Under the pieces are notes generated by a model. It worked only from the letters and a program-made list of their open reading frames with translations, ran no database searches and had not been told where the DNA came from. From Pseudomonadota bacterium (lineage in GTDB: Bacteria > Desulfobacterota > Desulfovibrionia > Desulfovibrionales > Desulfovibrionaceae): DNA of 9,220 nucleotides. Location of the stretch: contig JAEXGX010000238.1 of assembly GCA_023450535.1 (NCBI GenBank), positions 1 through 9,220 of the forward strand. Reading direction: 5' to 3'. Each line of letters starts with the position of its first letter. Position 1 is the stretch's first letter. The translations under genes and the position numbers were made by a program. This document shows positions 1 through 5,773 of this stretch, piece after piece.

Positions 1-383
1 CGCCCTATGTGTCCACAACCTGGATGCGCCGCCAGTATGACGACGGCGAAGGTTTCAAGACCTATGATACCGCTACGCCCGAATGGTACGGCCGTTACGG
101 CATCCGTTACGCCAAGGCGTTGAGCGAAACCGTGGACTTCCGCGCCGATGTGTACGGCCGCAGCCAAACTGCCACCAAGTACCGTTCGTCTGACGGCGAG
201 AGCGACTACGAACTGGGCGGCTTCACCACCGCCAACATGTCCATGGGCTTCGACTTCGGCAAGGAAAAACAGTACTCGGTCGTAGCCGAACTGCTGAATA
301 TCTTTGACAAGCGCTATCAGTACAACCAGGCTATTTTGGAACCCGGTGTACACGCCAACCTCAAATTCTCCTATCGTTTTTAG
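1..383 (+). CDS. TonB-dependent outer-membrane receptor, C-terminal part (5' end outside window)
   Basis: The reading frame is open from the left edge (codons in frame from base 3) and ends at TAG 381-383. About 126 residues are visible. They have the alternating, aromatic-rich pattern of outer-membrane beta strands, with the LLNIFDKRYQ motif typical of the last strands of TonB-dependent receptors, then a PGVHANLKFSYRF end. The terminal Phe is the usual outer-membrane protein assembly signal. The family imports siderophores, heme, cobalamin and similar ligands across the outer membrane using TonB energy. The plug domain and TonB box lie upstream and cannot be seen, so the ligand cannot be read directly. 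The downstream HutX and exbB-exbD-tonB genes make heme the best guess. The gene lies about 117 bases before the likely start of the ECF genes, on the same strand. Family is confident; ligand is inference. Confidence 0.9.
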   Translation, partial: PYVSTTWMRRQYDDGEGFKTYDTATPEWYGRYGIRYAKALSETVDFRADVYGRSQTATKYRSSDGESDYELGGFTTANMSMGFDFGKEKQYSVVAELLNIFDKRYQYNQAILEPGVHANLKFSYRF

Positions 384-410
384 CCGCTCAGTATTTTTAC
401 CATGCCTATT

Positions 411-432
411 TATTGAAAAAGAAATTCAAATA
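411..432. promoter_or_regulatory. AT-rich inverted repeat, operator-like
   Basis: TTGAA (413-417) and TTCAA (425-429) form a perfect inverted repeat around a 7-base A-rich spacer, with TA on both outer sides. It lies in the only AT-rich part of the gap between the receptor and the ECF genes, and overlaps a possible -35 hexamer. It does not match the consensus I know for Fur or DtxR/IdeR boxes. It could be a regulator site or chance in AT-rich sequence. Confidence 0.25.
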
Positions 433-441
433 CACTATCAA
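413..441 (+). promoter_or_regulatory. possible sigma70-type promoter before the ECF genes
   Basis: TTGAAA (413-418) is followed after 17 bases by TATCAA (436-441). This gives 5/6 and 4/6 matches to the -35 and -10 consensus with ideal spacing. It would start transcription about 50 bases before the likely start of the S component, within or just before the hairpin at 442-477. This is weak evidence from sequence alone; the ECF genes may equally be read from the receptor promoter. Confidence 0.3.
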
Positions 442-477
442 GCGTTCCGGGGGACGACACATCGCTCCCCGGAATGC
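442..477 (+). other. strong intercistronic hairpin
   Basis: GCGTTCCGGGG (442-452) pairs with CCCCGGAATGC (467-477): 11 base pairs with one G-U wobble and a 14-base loop. No T-run follows, so it is not a standard intrinsic terminator. It sits between the receptor stop and the S-component start. It may stabilise the 3' end of the receptor message, set different levels for receptor and importer, or act as an attenuator. It also buries the ATG at 474, which argues against that start. Confidence 0.5.
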
Positions 478-500
478 AACCGTTACAAGAGAAAGCAACC

Positions 501-1079
501 ATGCCTCCATCCCGCGTTCTTTCAGACGACCCTTCCCGCTCCGCCCAAGCACTGCGCTGGAGTGCGCACGACCTCGTCGTGCTCGGCGTTTTCGCCGCCG
601 CAGCCAAGCTTTCCACTCTGGTGGTGGCTCTGGCCGGAGGCGGCATCAATCCTGTCACGTTGCTGCTCAAGAACCTCATTTTTACCACCATGCTGGTGGT
701 CATGCTGTACAAGGTCCGCATACCGGGCACGCTCACGCTGTTTGTGCTGGTAAACATGCTTGTCAGCATGCTGCTGCTTGGCGGCAGTGTCACGCTTCTG
801 CCCGCCATGCTTGGTGCGGCGCTGCTTGGCGAGGGCATAACCATGGCCGCAGGCGGTCTGCGCAAAGCGTGGGGGCCGGTGCTGGCTGTAGGGGTATACG
901 ATCTGTTCTCCAAACTCCTTTCCCTCGGCATGTCCTGGCTCGCCATGCGTGAAAGCCCAGGCATGCTTGTGCCCGTGGCGATTATCGTGGCACTGGGTTA
1001 TGTGGGGTCATTTATGGGTCTTTTTTCCGGCGTCCGCGCCGTTCGGGAGCTGCGCCATGCAGGCATCGTCAGAACCTAG
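501..1079 (+). CDS. ECF transporter S component (MptD/Trep_Strep-type membrane protein)
   Basis: A 192-residue integral membrane protein with about five or six hydrophobic helices (roughly residues 24-45, 57-71, 78-103, 104-119, 127-148 and 155-180). The end, GYVGSFMGLFSGVRAVRELRHAGIV (residues 167-190, split here as GYVGSFMGLF and SGVRAVRELRHAGIV), resembles the conserved G-x-x-G-x-x-x-G end and KAGIV tail I recall for the Trep_Strep family of ECF substrate-binding components. S components bind the substrate and topple in the membrane when the T and ATPase subunits act. The ATG at 501 follows a purine stretch, AAGAGAAAG (486-494). The in-frame ATG at 474 has no ribosome binding site and lies inside a hairpin. 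The gene overlaps the T-component gene by 23 bases. Heme as substrate is inferred from HutX downstream; another ligand cannot be excluded. Confidence 0.75.
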   Translation: MPPSRVLSDDPSRSAQALRWSAHDLVVLGVFAAAAKLSTLVVALAGGGINPVTLLLKNLIFTTMLVVMLYKVRIPGTLTLFVLVNMLVSMLLLGGSVTLLPAMLGAALLGEGITMAAGGLRKAWGPVLAVGVYDLFSKLLSLGMSWLAMRESPGMLVPVAIIVALGYVGSFMGLFSGVRAVRELRHAGIVRT

Positions 1080-1884
1080 ATTTTCCTCTTCCGTTCGACC
1101 TGACCAGGCCCGGATCGACGCAACGCCCTCGGGGCTGGACGTCCGTTCGCGCATGACGGTCAGTGTGCTCGCCTCGGTGGCGACCATTGCGCTCGCCGCG
1201 CCGGAAGCCCAGCTTGTACTCTACGCCATGTCGCTGATCTACGCCCTCACCATGCGCAACATCCGTATGCTGCTGATCGCCTATCTTGTACTCCTGTTCA
1301 TGACGGCTCTGGCCTTTGCCTGCGTGCAGGGCCTGCACGCACTCGTGCCCGCCCTGCCCACGGTGGATTTCGCTTCCATGCTGGTGCCCTTTCTGCGCCT
1401 GGCTGTAATGATCAATGTGGTACTGCCCCTGGCCTTTGCCTCCCGCGTACAGAATCTGCTCAACGCCCTGCAATGCCTGCGTTTGCCTTTCTGCATCTAT
1501 TTGCCTGCAACCGTGATGATCCGCTTTATCCCCACTTTCGCCCAGGATATCCGCCAGGTCTGCGACACCATGAAGTTGCGCGGTTTCCGTCTTTCCCCGC
1601 AAAACTGCCTGCTGCACCCCGTACTGGTGTTCCGTTTTCTGTTCATCCCCCTGCTTTTCCGCTCGCTCCGCAGTTCGGAGGAGCTGGGCATCGCGGCTGA
1701 ATTCAAGGGCATGCGGGCGGATATGGCCTGTGGACGTTCACGCCCCTACCGTGCCTCCCGCTGGACGCGGCGCGACACATTTTTTGTGCTGGCCGCCCTG
1801 ACCGTGGCAGGTGTCGCCGCGCTCTGCCAGCTCTCTCTTTCCGACATCCCGCTAGGTAGGAGCGGTATGGGAGGCATGCACTGA
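1057..1884 (+). CDS. ecfT: ECF transporter T component (EcfT/CbiQ family)
   Basis: A 275-residue membrane protein, the usual size for EcfT, which couples ATP hydrolysis to S-component movement. Hydrophobic helices lie at roughly residues 36-64, 69-97, 105-128, 186-201 and 241-261. The long cytoplasmic part between them carries two coupling-type motifs, MKLRGF (residues 172-177) and FKGM (216-219), where family members usually have Ala-Arg-Gly-like triplets that dock in the ATPases. The start chosen is ATG 1057, preceded by GGGAG (1045-1049) at 7 bases. The frame is open further upstream, but only through the S-component gene. The stop TGA (1882-1884) shares a base with the ATPase start, so translation is probably coupled. 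The last 30 or so residues after the final helix are unremarkable. Confidence 0.85.
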   Translation: MQASSEPRFSSSVRPDQARIDATPSGLDVRSRMTVSVLASVATIALAAPEAQLVLYAMSLIYALTMRNIRMLLIAYLVLLFMTALAFACVQGLHALVPALPTVDFASMLVPFLRLAVMINVVLPLAFASRVQNLLNALQCLRLPFCIYLPATVMIRFIPTFAQDIRQVCDTMKLRGFRLSPQNCLLHPVLVFRFLFIPLLFRSLRSSEELGIAAEFKGMRADMACGRSRPYRASRWTRRDTFFVLAALTVAGVAALCQLSLSDIPLGRSGMGGMH

Positions 1885-3359
1885 TGCTGCTCTTTGACCG
1901 CGTTACTTACTGTTATCCCTTTCAGACCCGGCCCGCCGTGAGCGACGTCAGTTTTTCCGTCCGCCCCGGTGAAGTGGTACTGTGCACCGGCCCCAGCGGA
2001 TGCGGCAAATCCACCCTGATCCGTCTCGCTAACGGCCTGTGCCCCCAATACTACCGGGGCACGCTCAAAGGCCGCATCACCCTGAACGGGGAATCCACAA
2101 CTGCGCTCACTCTGCCGGATATCGCGCGGCGCATGGGAACCCTGTTTCAGGACCCGGAACAGCAGTTCTTCGCGCTCAATGTGGAGGACGATCTGGCCTT
2201 TGCCCTGGAATGGCAGGGCATGTCCCCGGAAGACATCCGCGAAAGAATCATGGAGAAAACCGGTGAACTCGGCATTTCCCACCTTCTTGGTTCCGGCATT
2301 CACGAACTTTCCGAAGGGCAGAAGCAAAAGGTCGGACTGACCTCTCTGTTGCTTCAGAATCCACCCGCCCTGGTGCTGGACGAGCCCACGGCCAATCTCG
2401 ACCCGGAATCCACCCGCGATCTGGCCGTTATACTGGCGAAGCTCAAGGCCGCAGGGCTGGCGATTCTGGTGGTGGATCACCGCCTGTACTGGCTGGACGG
2501 CGTAGCGGATCGGGTCATGGTCATGCACGAAGGACGCGTGGCGGAAGAAGGGAGCTTTTCCCTGCTGCACGATGCCTCTCTGCGCGAACGCTATGGTCTG
2601 CGCGCCGACCGGGTGAACGACCCGCGCGCCACCCTGCCGCCGGTGGAATTTTCCGCCGTGCCCGTGCTTGAAGCACGGGATTTATGCTTCGGCTGGAAGA
2701 CGGAACGCCCTCTGTACAGCGGCGCATCCTTCGGACTGGATTCCGGAGTGGCCGCGCTGATCGGCGATAACGGCACGGGTAAAACCACCCTCGCGCGCCT
2801 GCTCTCCGGCCTGAATAAACCCCTTGGCGGCGCATTCTTTGCCGACGGCAAAGAGCTTTCCCCCCGCGAACTGGCAGCAAAGACCGGCGTGGTACTTCAG
2901 AACGCCGATTATCAACTGCACATGAAAAGCGTCCGGGCCGAAATCCAGTGCTGTCTTGCTCTGGCCGGGCGCGCTCAGGAAGAAACGCAACGCCTGCTGG
3001 CCATGTTCGCTCTGGAACCCCTCGCGGATCGGCACCCCCAGTCCCTTTCCGGCGGAGAAAAGCAACGTCTGGTCATTGCCTGCGCCTTTGCCAAGCATCC
3101 GGCGCTGCTTATCCTCGACGAACCCACCAGCGGGCTGGACGGCCTGAACATGCGCCGTATCGCGGACGCTCTGGCCGATGTGGCGGCACAGGGCGCCTGC
3201 GCACTGGTCATTACGCACGATCTTGAGCTTATGGAGCGGGCCTGCTCCTGCGCTCTGCGGCTGCCTTTCCCCGCCCGGCAAGGGCAACGTTCAACTTTCC
3301 GGGGCTCCGCCCCATACCCCGTCGGGGAGGATGATTCCCCCCGCGCCCCCTTAACATAA
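1884..3359 (+). CDS. ecfA: fused double ATPase of the ECF transporter (two ABC domains)
   Basis: A 491-residue protein with two complete ABC ATPase domains in one chain. Domain 1 has Walker A GPSGCGKST (36-44), Q-loop FQDPEQQ (88-94), signature LSEGQ (142-146), Walker B LVLDEP (163-168), D-loop NLD (171-173) and switch His199. Domain 2 has Walker A GDNGTGKTT (294-302), Q-loop LQNADYQ (338-344), signature LSGGE (388-392), Walker B LLILDEP (408-414), D-loop GLD (417-419) and His445. The FQDPEQQ Q-loop is typical of ECF ATPases. The fusion replaces the separate EcfA1 and EcfA2 and would power import through EcfT. GGGAGG (1869-1874) is the ribosome binding site. The first signature has Glu for the second Gly. 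The final residues, about 473-491, are encoded by GC-rich palindromic repeat sequence and look like an added tail. Confidence 0.92.
   Translation: MLLFDRVTYCYPFQTRPAVSDVSFSVRPGEVVLCTGPSGCGKSTLIRLANGLCPQYYRGTLKGRITLNGESTTALTLPDIARRMGTLFQDPEQQFFALNVEDDLAFALEWQGMSPEDIRERIMEKTGELGISHLLGSGIHELSEGQKQKVGLTSLLLQNPPALVLDEPTANLDPESTRDLAVILAKLKAAGLAILVVDHRLYWLDGVADRVMVMHEGRVAEEGSFSLLHDASLRERYGLRADRVNDPRATLPPVEFSAVPVLEARDLCFGWKTERPLYSGASFGLDSGVAALIGDNGTGKTTLARLLSGLNKPLGGAFFADGKELSPRELAAKTGVVLQNADYQLHMKSVRAEIQCCLALAGRAQEETQRLLAMFALEPLADRHPQSLSGGEKQRLVIACAFAKHPALLILDEPTSGLDGLNMRRIADALADVAAQGACALVITHDLELMERACSCALRLPFPARQGQRSTFRGSAPYPVGEDDSPRAPLT
3301..3350. repeat. palindromic GC-rich repeat inside the 3' end of the ATPase gene
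   Basis: GGGGC (3301-3305), loop TCC and GCCCC (3309-3313) form one hairpin. GGGGA (3324-3328) and TCCCC (3336-3340) form a second, followed by a C-rich stretch. The order (GGGG...CCCC hairpin, C-rich spacer, second GGGG...CCCC hairpin, C-rich end) is the same as in the intergenic repeats at 4072-4130. It encodes the last 19 residues of the double ATPase and ends just before its TAA. Confidence 0.5.
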
Positions 3360-3383
3360 CCGCAACAACACCAGGAGAATCCG

Positions 3384-3893
3384 ATGAACCACGAAGAACT
3401 GCGCGCCCTTGTGGCCGAAGCGCTGGCCGAGAACAAGGGGCCGGTTATGCCCGCCACCCTGGCCGGGCGTTTCGGCGTCACTGAACTGGAGGCCGTGCGC
3501 GCCCTGCCGGACGAAATGCGTGCCTTTGCCCCGGCCACAGCCTTCGACGATATCTGGGCGGAGCTCGCCACCTGGCCGAGCGCAACTGTCATCGTTCAGC
3601 ACATGGGCTGCGTGTTTGAAATCAAGACCGCGCTCGTCCCCGGCAAGCACGGGCACGGCTACTTCAATCTGTTCGGAGACGCTCCGCTGGGCGGACATCT
3701 CAAAGTGGACGGGCTGGACTGCGTATGCTTCCTCTCCATGCCCTTCATGGGGAGGGAAAGCCACTCTCTCCAATTTTTCCACAGCAGCGGGGAAGTCATG
3801 TTTTCCGTGTATGTCGGCCGCGAAAACCACCAGATTATCCCCGCTGCACGCGAGTCCTTCCTCGTCATGAAAAAAAAATTCGGCAAGGCGTAA
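3384..3893 (+). CDS. hutX: HutX/ChuX-family heme utilization carrier protein
   Basis: A 169-residue soluble protein, matching HutX size and pattern. An N-terminal helical part includes the LPDEM segment (residues 41-45). It is followed by a beta-rich domain with VIVQHMGCVFEIK, GHGYFNLFGDAPLGGHL, FLSMPFMGRESHSLQFF and GEVMFSVYVGRE, which are conserved blocks of the family. HutX/ChuX proteins bind heme in the cytoplasm and pass it to a degrading enzyme or bind the product. In anaerobes they pair with radical-SAM heme-opening enzymes (HutW/ChuW/HmuW). The start ATG has AGGAG (3373-3377) at 6 bases. The gene begins 24 bases after the ECF ATPase stop, so the two are probably co-transcribed. This gene is the main sequence argument that the locus handles heme. 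Confidence 0.85.
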   Translation: MNHEELRALVAEALAENKGPVMPATLAGRFGVTELEAVRALPDEMRAFAPATAFDDIWAELATWPSATVIVQHMGCVFEIKTALVPGKHGHGYFNLFGDAPLGGHLKVDGLDCVCFLSMPFMGRESHSLQFFHSSGEVMFSVYVGRENHQIIPAARESFLVMKKKFGKA

Positions 3894-3896
3894 AGC

Positions 3897-3920
3897 CTTG
3901 AGGGGACGCTGTCCCCTCAA
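3897..3920. repeat. 24-bp palindromic direct repeat, left copy
   Basis: A perfect hairpin with 10-bp arms TTGAGGGGAC and GTCCCCTCAA around loop GCT (3898-3920), plus one shared C on the left. An identical 24-base copy lies at 4071-4094. The two copies flank the multi-hairpin element in between like a target duplication. It starts 3 bases after the hutX stop and could also act as a 3' stabilising hairpin for that message. Confidence 0.75.
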
Positions 3921-3922
3921 CA

Positions 3923-4070
3923 GAATGATGAAAAACCCTCTTTGAGGGTTTTCGCCGCCCACCGGCTCCGTTGTCGCCGGGCGGAAAGGCACGGAATTCG
4001 GGCACTTAACGCCGGAAGTGAATTCCGGCTATGCCCTCTTCCGGAAGGCCGCTGACTTTTTCAGCAGCCT
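3923..4070. mobile_element. multi-hairpin non-autonomous element, copy A
   Basis: A noncoding stretch with four successive inverted repeats: AAAACCCTC/GAGGGTTTT (3932-3952, loop TTT), CCGCCC/GGGCGG (3955-3984), CGGAATT...AATTCCG with an inner CACTT/AAGTG (3992-4027), and AGGCCGCTGA/TCAGCAGCCT (4046-4070, one mismatch). It shares its 5' end, an internal block and its 3' hairpin with 7882-8078. Its ends are imperfect inverted repeats (TGATGAAAAA at the left; TGCTGAAAAA read from the right end on the other strand). It is flanked by a perfect 24-bp direct repeat. No open frame in it looks real. A MITE-like or REP-like element is the best reading; a structured RNA is the alternative. Confidence 0.55.
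3932..3952 (+). terminator. terminator-like hairpin after hutX
   Basis: A perfect 9-bp stem, AAAACCCTC / GAGGGTTTT, with loop TTT. It lies 38 bases after the hutX stop and has A's on the left arm and T's on the right, so it could work in both directions. The T-run is short (four bases) and is part of the stem. It is the first hairpin of element A, so it could cause partial termination between hutX and the flavodoxin. Confidence 0.4.
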
Positions 4071-4094
4071 CTTGAGGGGACGCTGTCCCCTCAA
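4071..4094. repeat. 24-bp palindromic direct repeat, right copy
   Basis: Identical to 3897-3920: arms TTGAGGGGAC and GTCCCCTCAA with loop GCT, preceded by C. Identity stops at both outer edges (bases 3896/4070 and 3921/4095 differ), so the duplicated unit is exactly this hairpin. Confidence 0.75.
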
Positions 4095-4103
4095 ACTCTC
4101 CTG

Positions 4104-4177
4104 GCAGGGGAAATGTTTTCCCCTGCACCCCTCATAAACGAATGATGCCCCTTGCGGGAGGCGGGGCAGCGCCCCGC
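4104..4177. repeat. further GC-rich palindromic repeats before the flavodoxin gene
   Basis: Two more hairpins with 3-base loops: GCAGGGGAAA / TTTCCCCTGC (4104-4126, loop TGT) and GCGGGGC / GCCCCGC (4161-4177, loop AGC). Together with 4071-4094 they form a tandem set of unrelated-sequence but same-shape hairpins. The 329-base gap between hutX and the flavodoxin holds these and element A, and no gene that I can support. About 45 unstructured bases remain before the flavodoxin start. I see no clear promoter. Confidence 0.55.
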
Positions 4178-4222
4178 ATATCTGCATGAAACCTGGTCTT
4201 CACAACGAAAGGAGCCTCTCTG

Positions 4223-4759
4223 ATGAAAAGCCTCATTATCTACTCTTCAAAAACCGGTAATACCCGCAGTATTGCGGAAGCCATCCATGACGCCCTGCCG
4301 GGCAGTGATATCGTTCCGGTGGAAAACGCCCCTGCGCCGGAATCTCTGCCTGACGACCACGATTTGATCTGTGTAGGATACTGGGTGGACAAAGGTGAGC
4401 CTGACGCCAAAGCCAAGGCGTATCTCGAGGCTCTGCGCGGCGCGCGCGTCGCTCTGTTCGGTACGCTGGGCGCATGGCCGGATTCCGACCACGCCAGAGA
4501 GTGCATCCGGAAAAGTGAAGACCTGCTGAAAAAGCCCGAACGCGGCAACACGATTCTGGGCTCCTTTATCTGTCAGGGCAAGGTTGACCCGCGCGTAGTG
4601 GAAATGATGAGCAAAATGGCCGCCGACGTTCACCCTATGACCGCCGAACGCAAGGCGCGTCTGGAAGAAGCCGCCAAACATCCGGATGACGCGGATCGCG
4701 CCCGTGCAAAGGAAACGTTCCTTGCGTTCGCCGCCCGCGTGGAGGAGCTGACGGCATGA
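4223..4759 (+). CDS. flavodoxin family protein of a heme locus (HmuF/BilS-like group)
   Basis: A 178-residue soluble flavodoxin-like protein. The FMN phosphate loop SSKTGNT is at residues 8-14 after the first beta strand MKSLIIYS. A second family block, CVGYWVDKGEPD (51-62), is followed by VALFGTLGAWPDSDHA (77-92), as in the group where the flavin loops sit between short strands. Such proteins carry FMN and pass electrons. In Fusobacterium a flavodoxin-like protein, HmuF, works beside HmuX and the radical-SAM enzyme HmuW in anaerobic heme breakdown and reduces the product; I infer a similar role from the HutX neighbour. AAAGGAG (4208-4214) lies 8 bases before the ATG. The stop overlaps the exbB start by 4 bases (ATGA), which ties it to the TonB-energising genes. 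A general electron-transfer role is the alternative. Confidence 0.8.
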   Translation: MKSLIIYSSKTGNTRSIAEAIHDALPGSDIVPVENAPAPESLPDDHDLICVGYWVDKGEPDAKAKAYLEALRGARVALFGTLGAWPDSDHARECIRKSEDLLKKPERGNTILGSFICQGKVDPRVVEMMSKMAADVHPMTAERKARLEEAAKHPDDADRARAKETFLAFAARVEELTA

Positions 4760-5391
4760 GCGTCTCCGGCATTTACGCGGCCATCGGCCCAGCGGGAGGT
4801 GTGCTGGTGTTCGTCGCCTGCGTCGGCCTGTTCCTTGCCCTGCGCACCCTGCTCTTCCTCCATCTCGTCTGGAAAGAGTTCAAGCGCGACTTTCTGGATG
4901 TAGAGCAAAGCTCCGCAAGAAACTGGAACGACGTCGTCAACGCCAGCGACAACCCCCTTGTCTGCGTCATACGTGACATCGCCCAGACCCACGGTGAACA
5001 TTCCGAGGACATCAGGGCGGAAGTCGCCTACCTCTTTCACAGGAACTTCGCCCGAGTAACAAAAAGCCTGTGCTGGATACGTCTCGTTTCCGTCGTTTCC
5101 CCTCTGCTCGGGCTGCTCGGAACCGTGCTTGGCATGGTTACCGTCTTCCGCACCATTGCCGAAAACGCCGCTCCCAATCCGGCTCTGCTCGCTGCGGGCA
5201 TCTGGGAGGCTTTGATCACCACCATCATGGGGCTGTGTATCGCCATCCCCATGCTCATGTTCTACTACTACCTCATGCTCAAGTTCAGAGGCTTCCACGT
5301 CGAAGCCGTGGAACACAGCTACCGCGCTCTGGAGCTCTGCTCGCGCCCCGGCGCGGAATGCCTGCCGCCGAAGGAGATGCGCCATGCATGA
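4756..5391 (+). CDS. exbB: ExbB-type proton channel subunit (MotA/TolQ/ExbB family)
   Basis: A 211-residue inner-membrane protein with three helices: residues about 12-38, 112-133 (containing PLLGLLGTVLGMVTVF) and 148-174 (GIWEALITTIMGLCIAIP). The last two are the hallmark ExbB/TolQ pair that forms the proton path around ExbD. The loop between helices 1 and 2 is cytoplasmic and of normal length. With ExbD it uses the proton gradient to energise TonB. The start ATG overlaps the flavodoxin stop as ATGA and has GGAGGAG (4741-4747) at 8 bases. It overlaps exbD by 8 bases. TolQ is the alternative family member, but the adjacent exbD and tonB and the absence of tolA/tolB favour ExbB. Confidence 0.92.
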   Translation: MSVSGIYAAIGPAGGVLVFVACVGLFLALRTLLFLHLVWKEFKRDFLDVEQSSARNWNDVVNASDNPLVCVIRDIAQTHGEHSEDIRAEVAYLFHRNFARVTKSLCWIRLVSVVSPLLGLLGTVLGMVTVFRTIAENAAPNPALLAAGIWEALITTIMGLCIAIPMLMFYYYLMLKFRGFHVEAVEHSYRALELCSRPGAECLPPKEMRHA

Positions 5392-5773
5392 TGACCCGCT
5401 GAACGACGATATCAGCCTGGACATCACCCCTCTTATCGACGTGATCTTCATGCTGCTCATCTTCTTCATCATGACCACAACCTTCAGCAAGCCCGTGCTG
5501 GATATCGTCCTGCCCCAGTCAGAAACCTCGGAAGACCCCACCGCCAACAAAGGGGAGCTGCTCATTTCCGTCCGCGAAGACGGTACCTGCTGGCATCAGG
5601 AGCAGCAACTCGACAAGGACGCAATCAAGGCCCTCATTGACGCGCATCCCGAGGCCATGCTCAACCTCTACGTCGATGAAAAAACCCCGTTCCAGTATTT
5701 TGTGGAACTGGTGGATCTGGCCAAGCAACGCCCAGGAGGCCGCTTTGTCATCAGCACGCGCTCACCTTCCTGA
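5384..5773 (+). CDS. exbD: ExbD biopolymer transport protein
   Basis: A 129-residue protein with a short cytoplasmic start, one membrane helix (residues 13-34, DITPLIDVIFMLLIFFIMTT) containing the conserved Asp19 that carries protons in this family, and a periplasmic domain of about 90 residues with the LYVDEKTPFQYFVELVDLAK segment typical of ExbD/TolR. It is slightly shorter than the E. coli protein. AAGGAG (5371-5376) lies 7 bases before the ATG, inside the end of exbB. The 3' end overlaps the proposed tonB start by 29 bases. It pairs with ExbB to drive TonB and the receptor at the left edge. Confidence 0.93.
   Translation: MHDDPLNDDISLDITPLIDVIFMLLIFFIMTTTFSKPVLDIVLPQSETSEDPTANKGELLISVREDGTCWHQEQQLDKDAIKALIDAHPEAMLNLYVDEKTPFQYFVELVDLAKQRPGGRFVISTRSPS
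5734..5739 (+). promoter_or_regulatory. Shine-Dalgarno that sets the tonB start
   Basis: A perfect AGGAGG lies 5 bases before TTG 5745, inside the exbD coding sequence. It is the best ribosome binding site in the locus and decides the tonB start in a frame with no ATG before the membrane helix. Confidence 0.65.

Noticed and set aside
474..500. ATG 474 as the start of the ECF S component.
   Set aside because: No ribosome binding site precedes it and it lies in the right arm of an 11-bp hairpin; ATG 501 has a purine-rich site.
1746..2570. Long open frame on the - strand across the end of ecfT and the start of the ECF ATPase (274 codons).
   Set aside because: It lies opposite clear ABC ATPase motifs and has no recognisable domain; open antisense frames are expected in GC-rich DNA.
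3897..4094. CRISPR-like repeat pair.
   Set aside because: Only two repeats 150 bases apart, each a full palindrome, with no further units and no cas genes.
4630..5565. Long - strand open frame opposite the flavodoxin end, exbB and exbD (311 codons).
   Set aside because: It is low-complexity and antisense to three well-supported genes with good ribosome sites.
5637..5744. Upstream TTG 5637 as the tonB start.
   Set aside because: It would put 36 more residues read out of frame over conserved exbD and lacks a good ribosome site.
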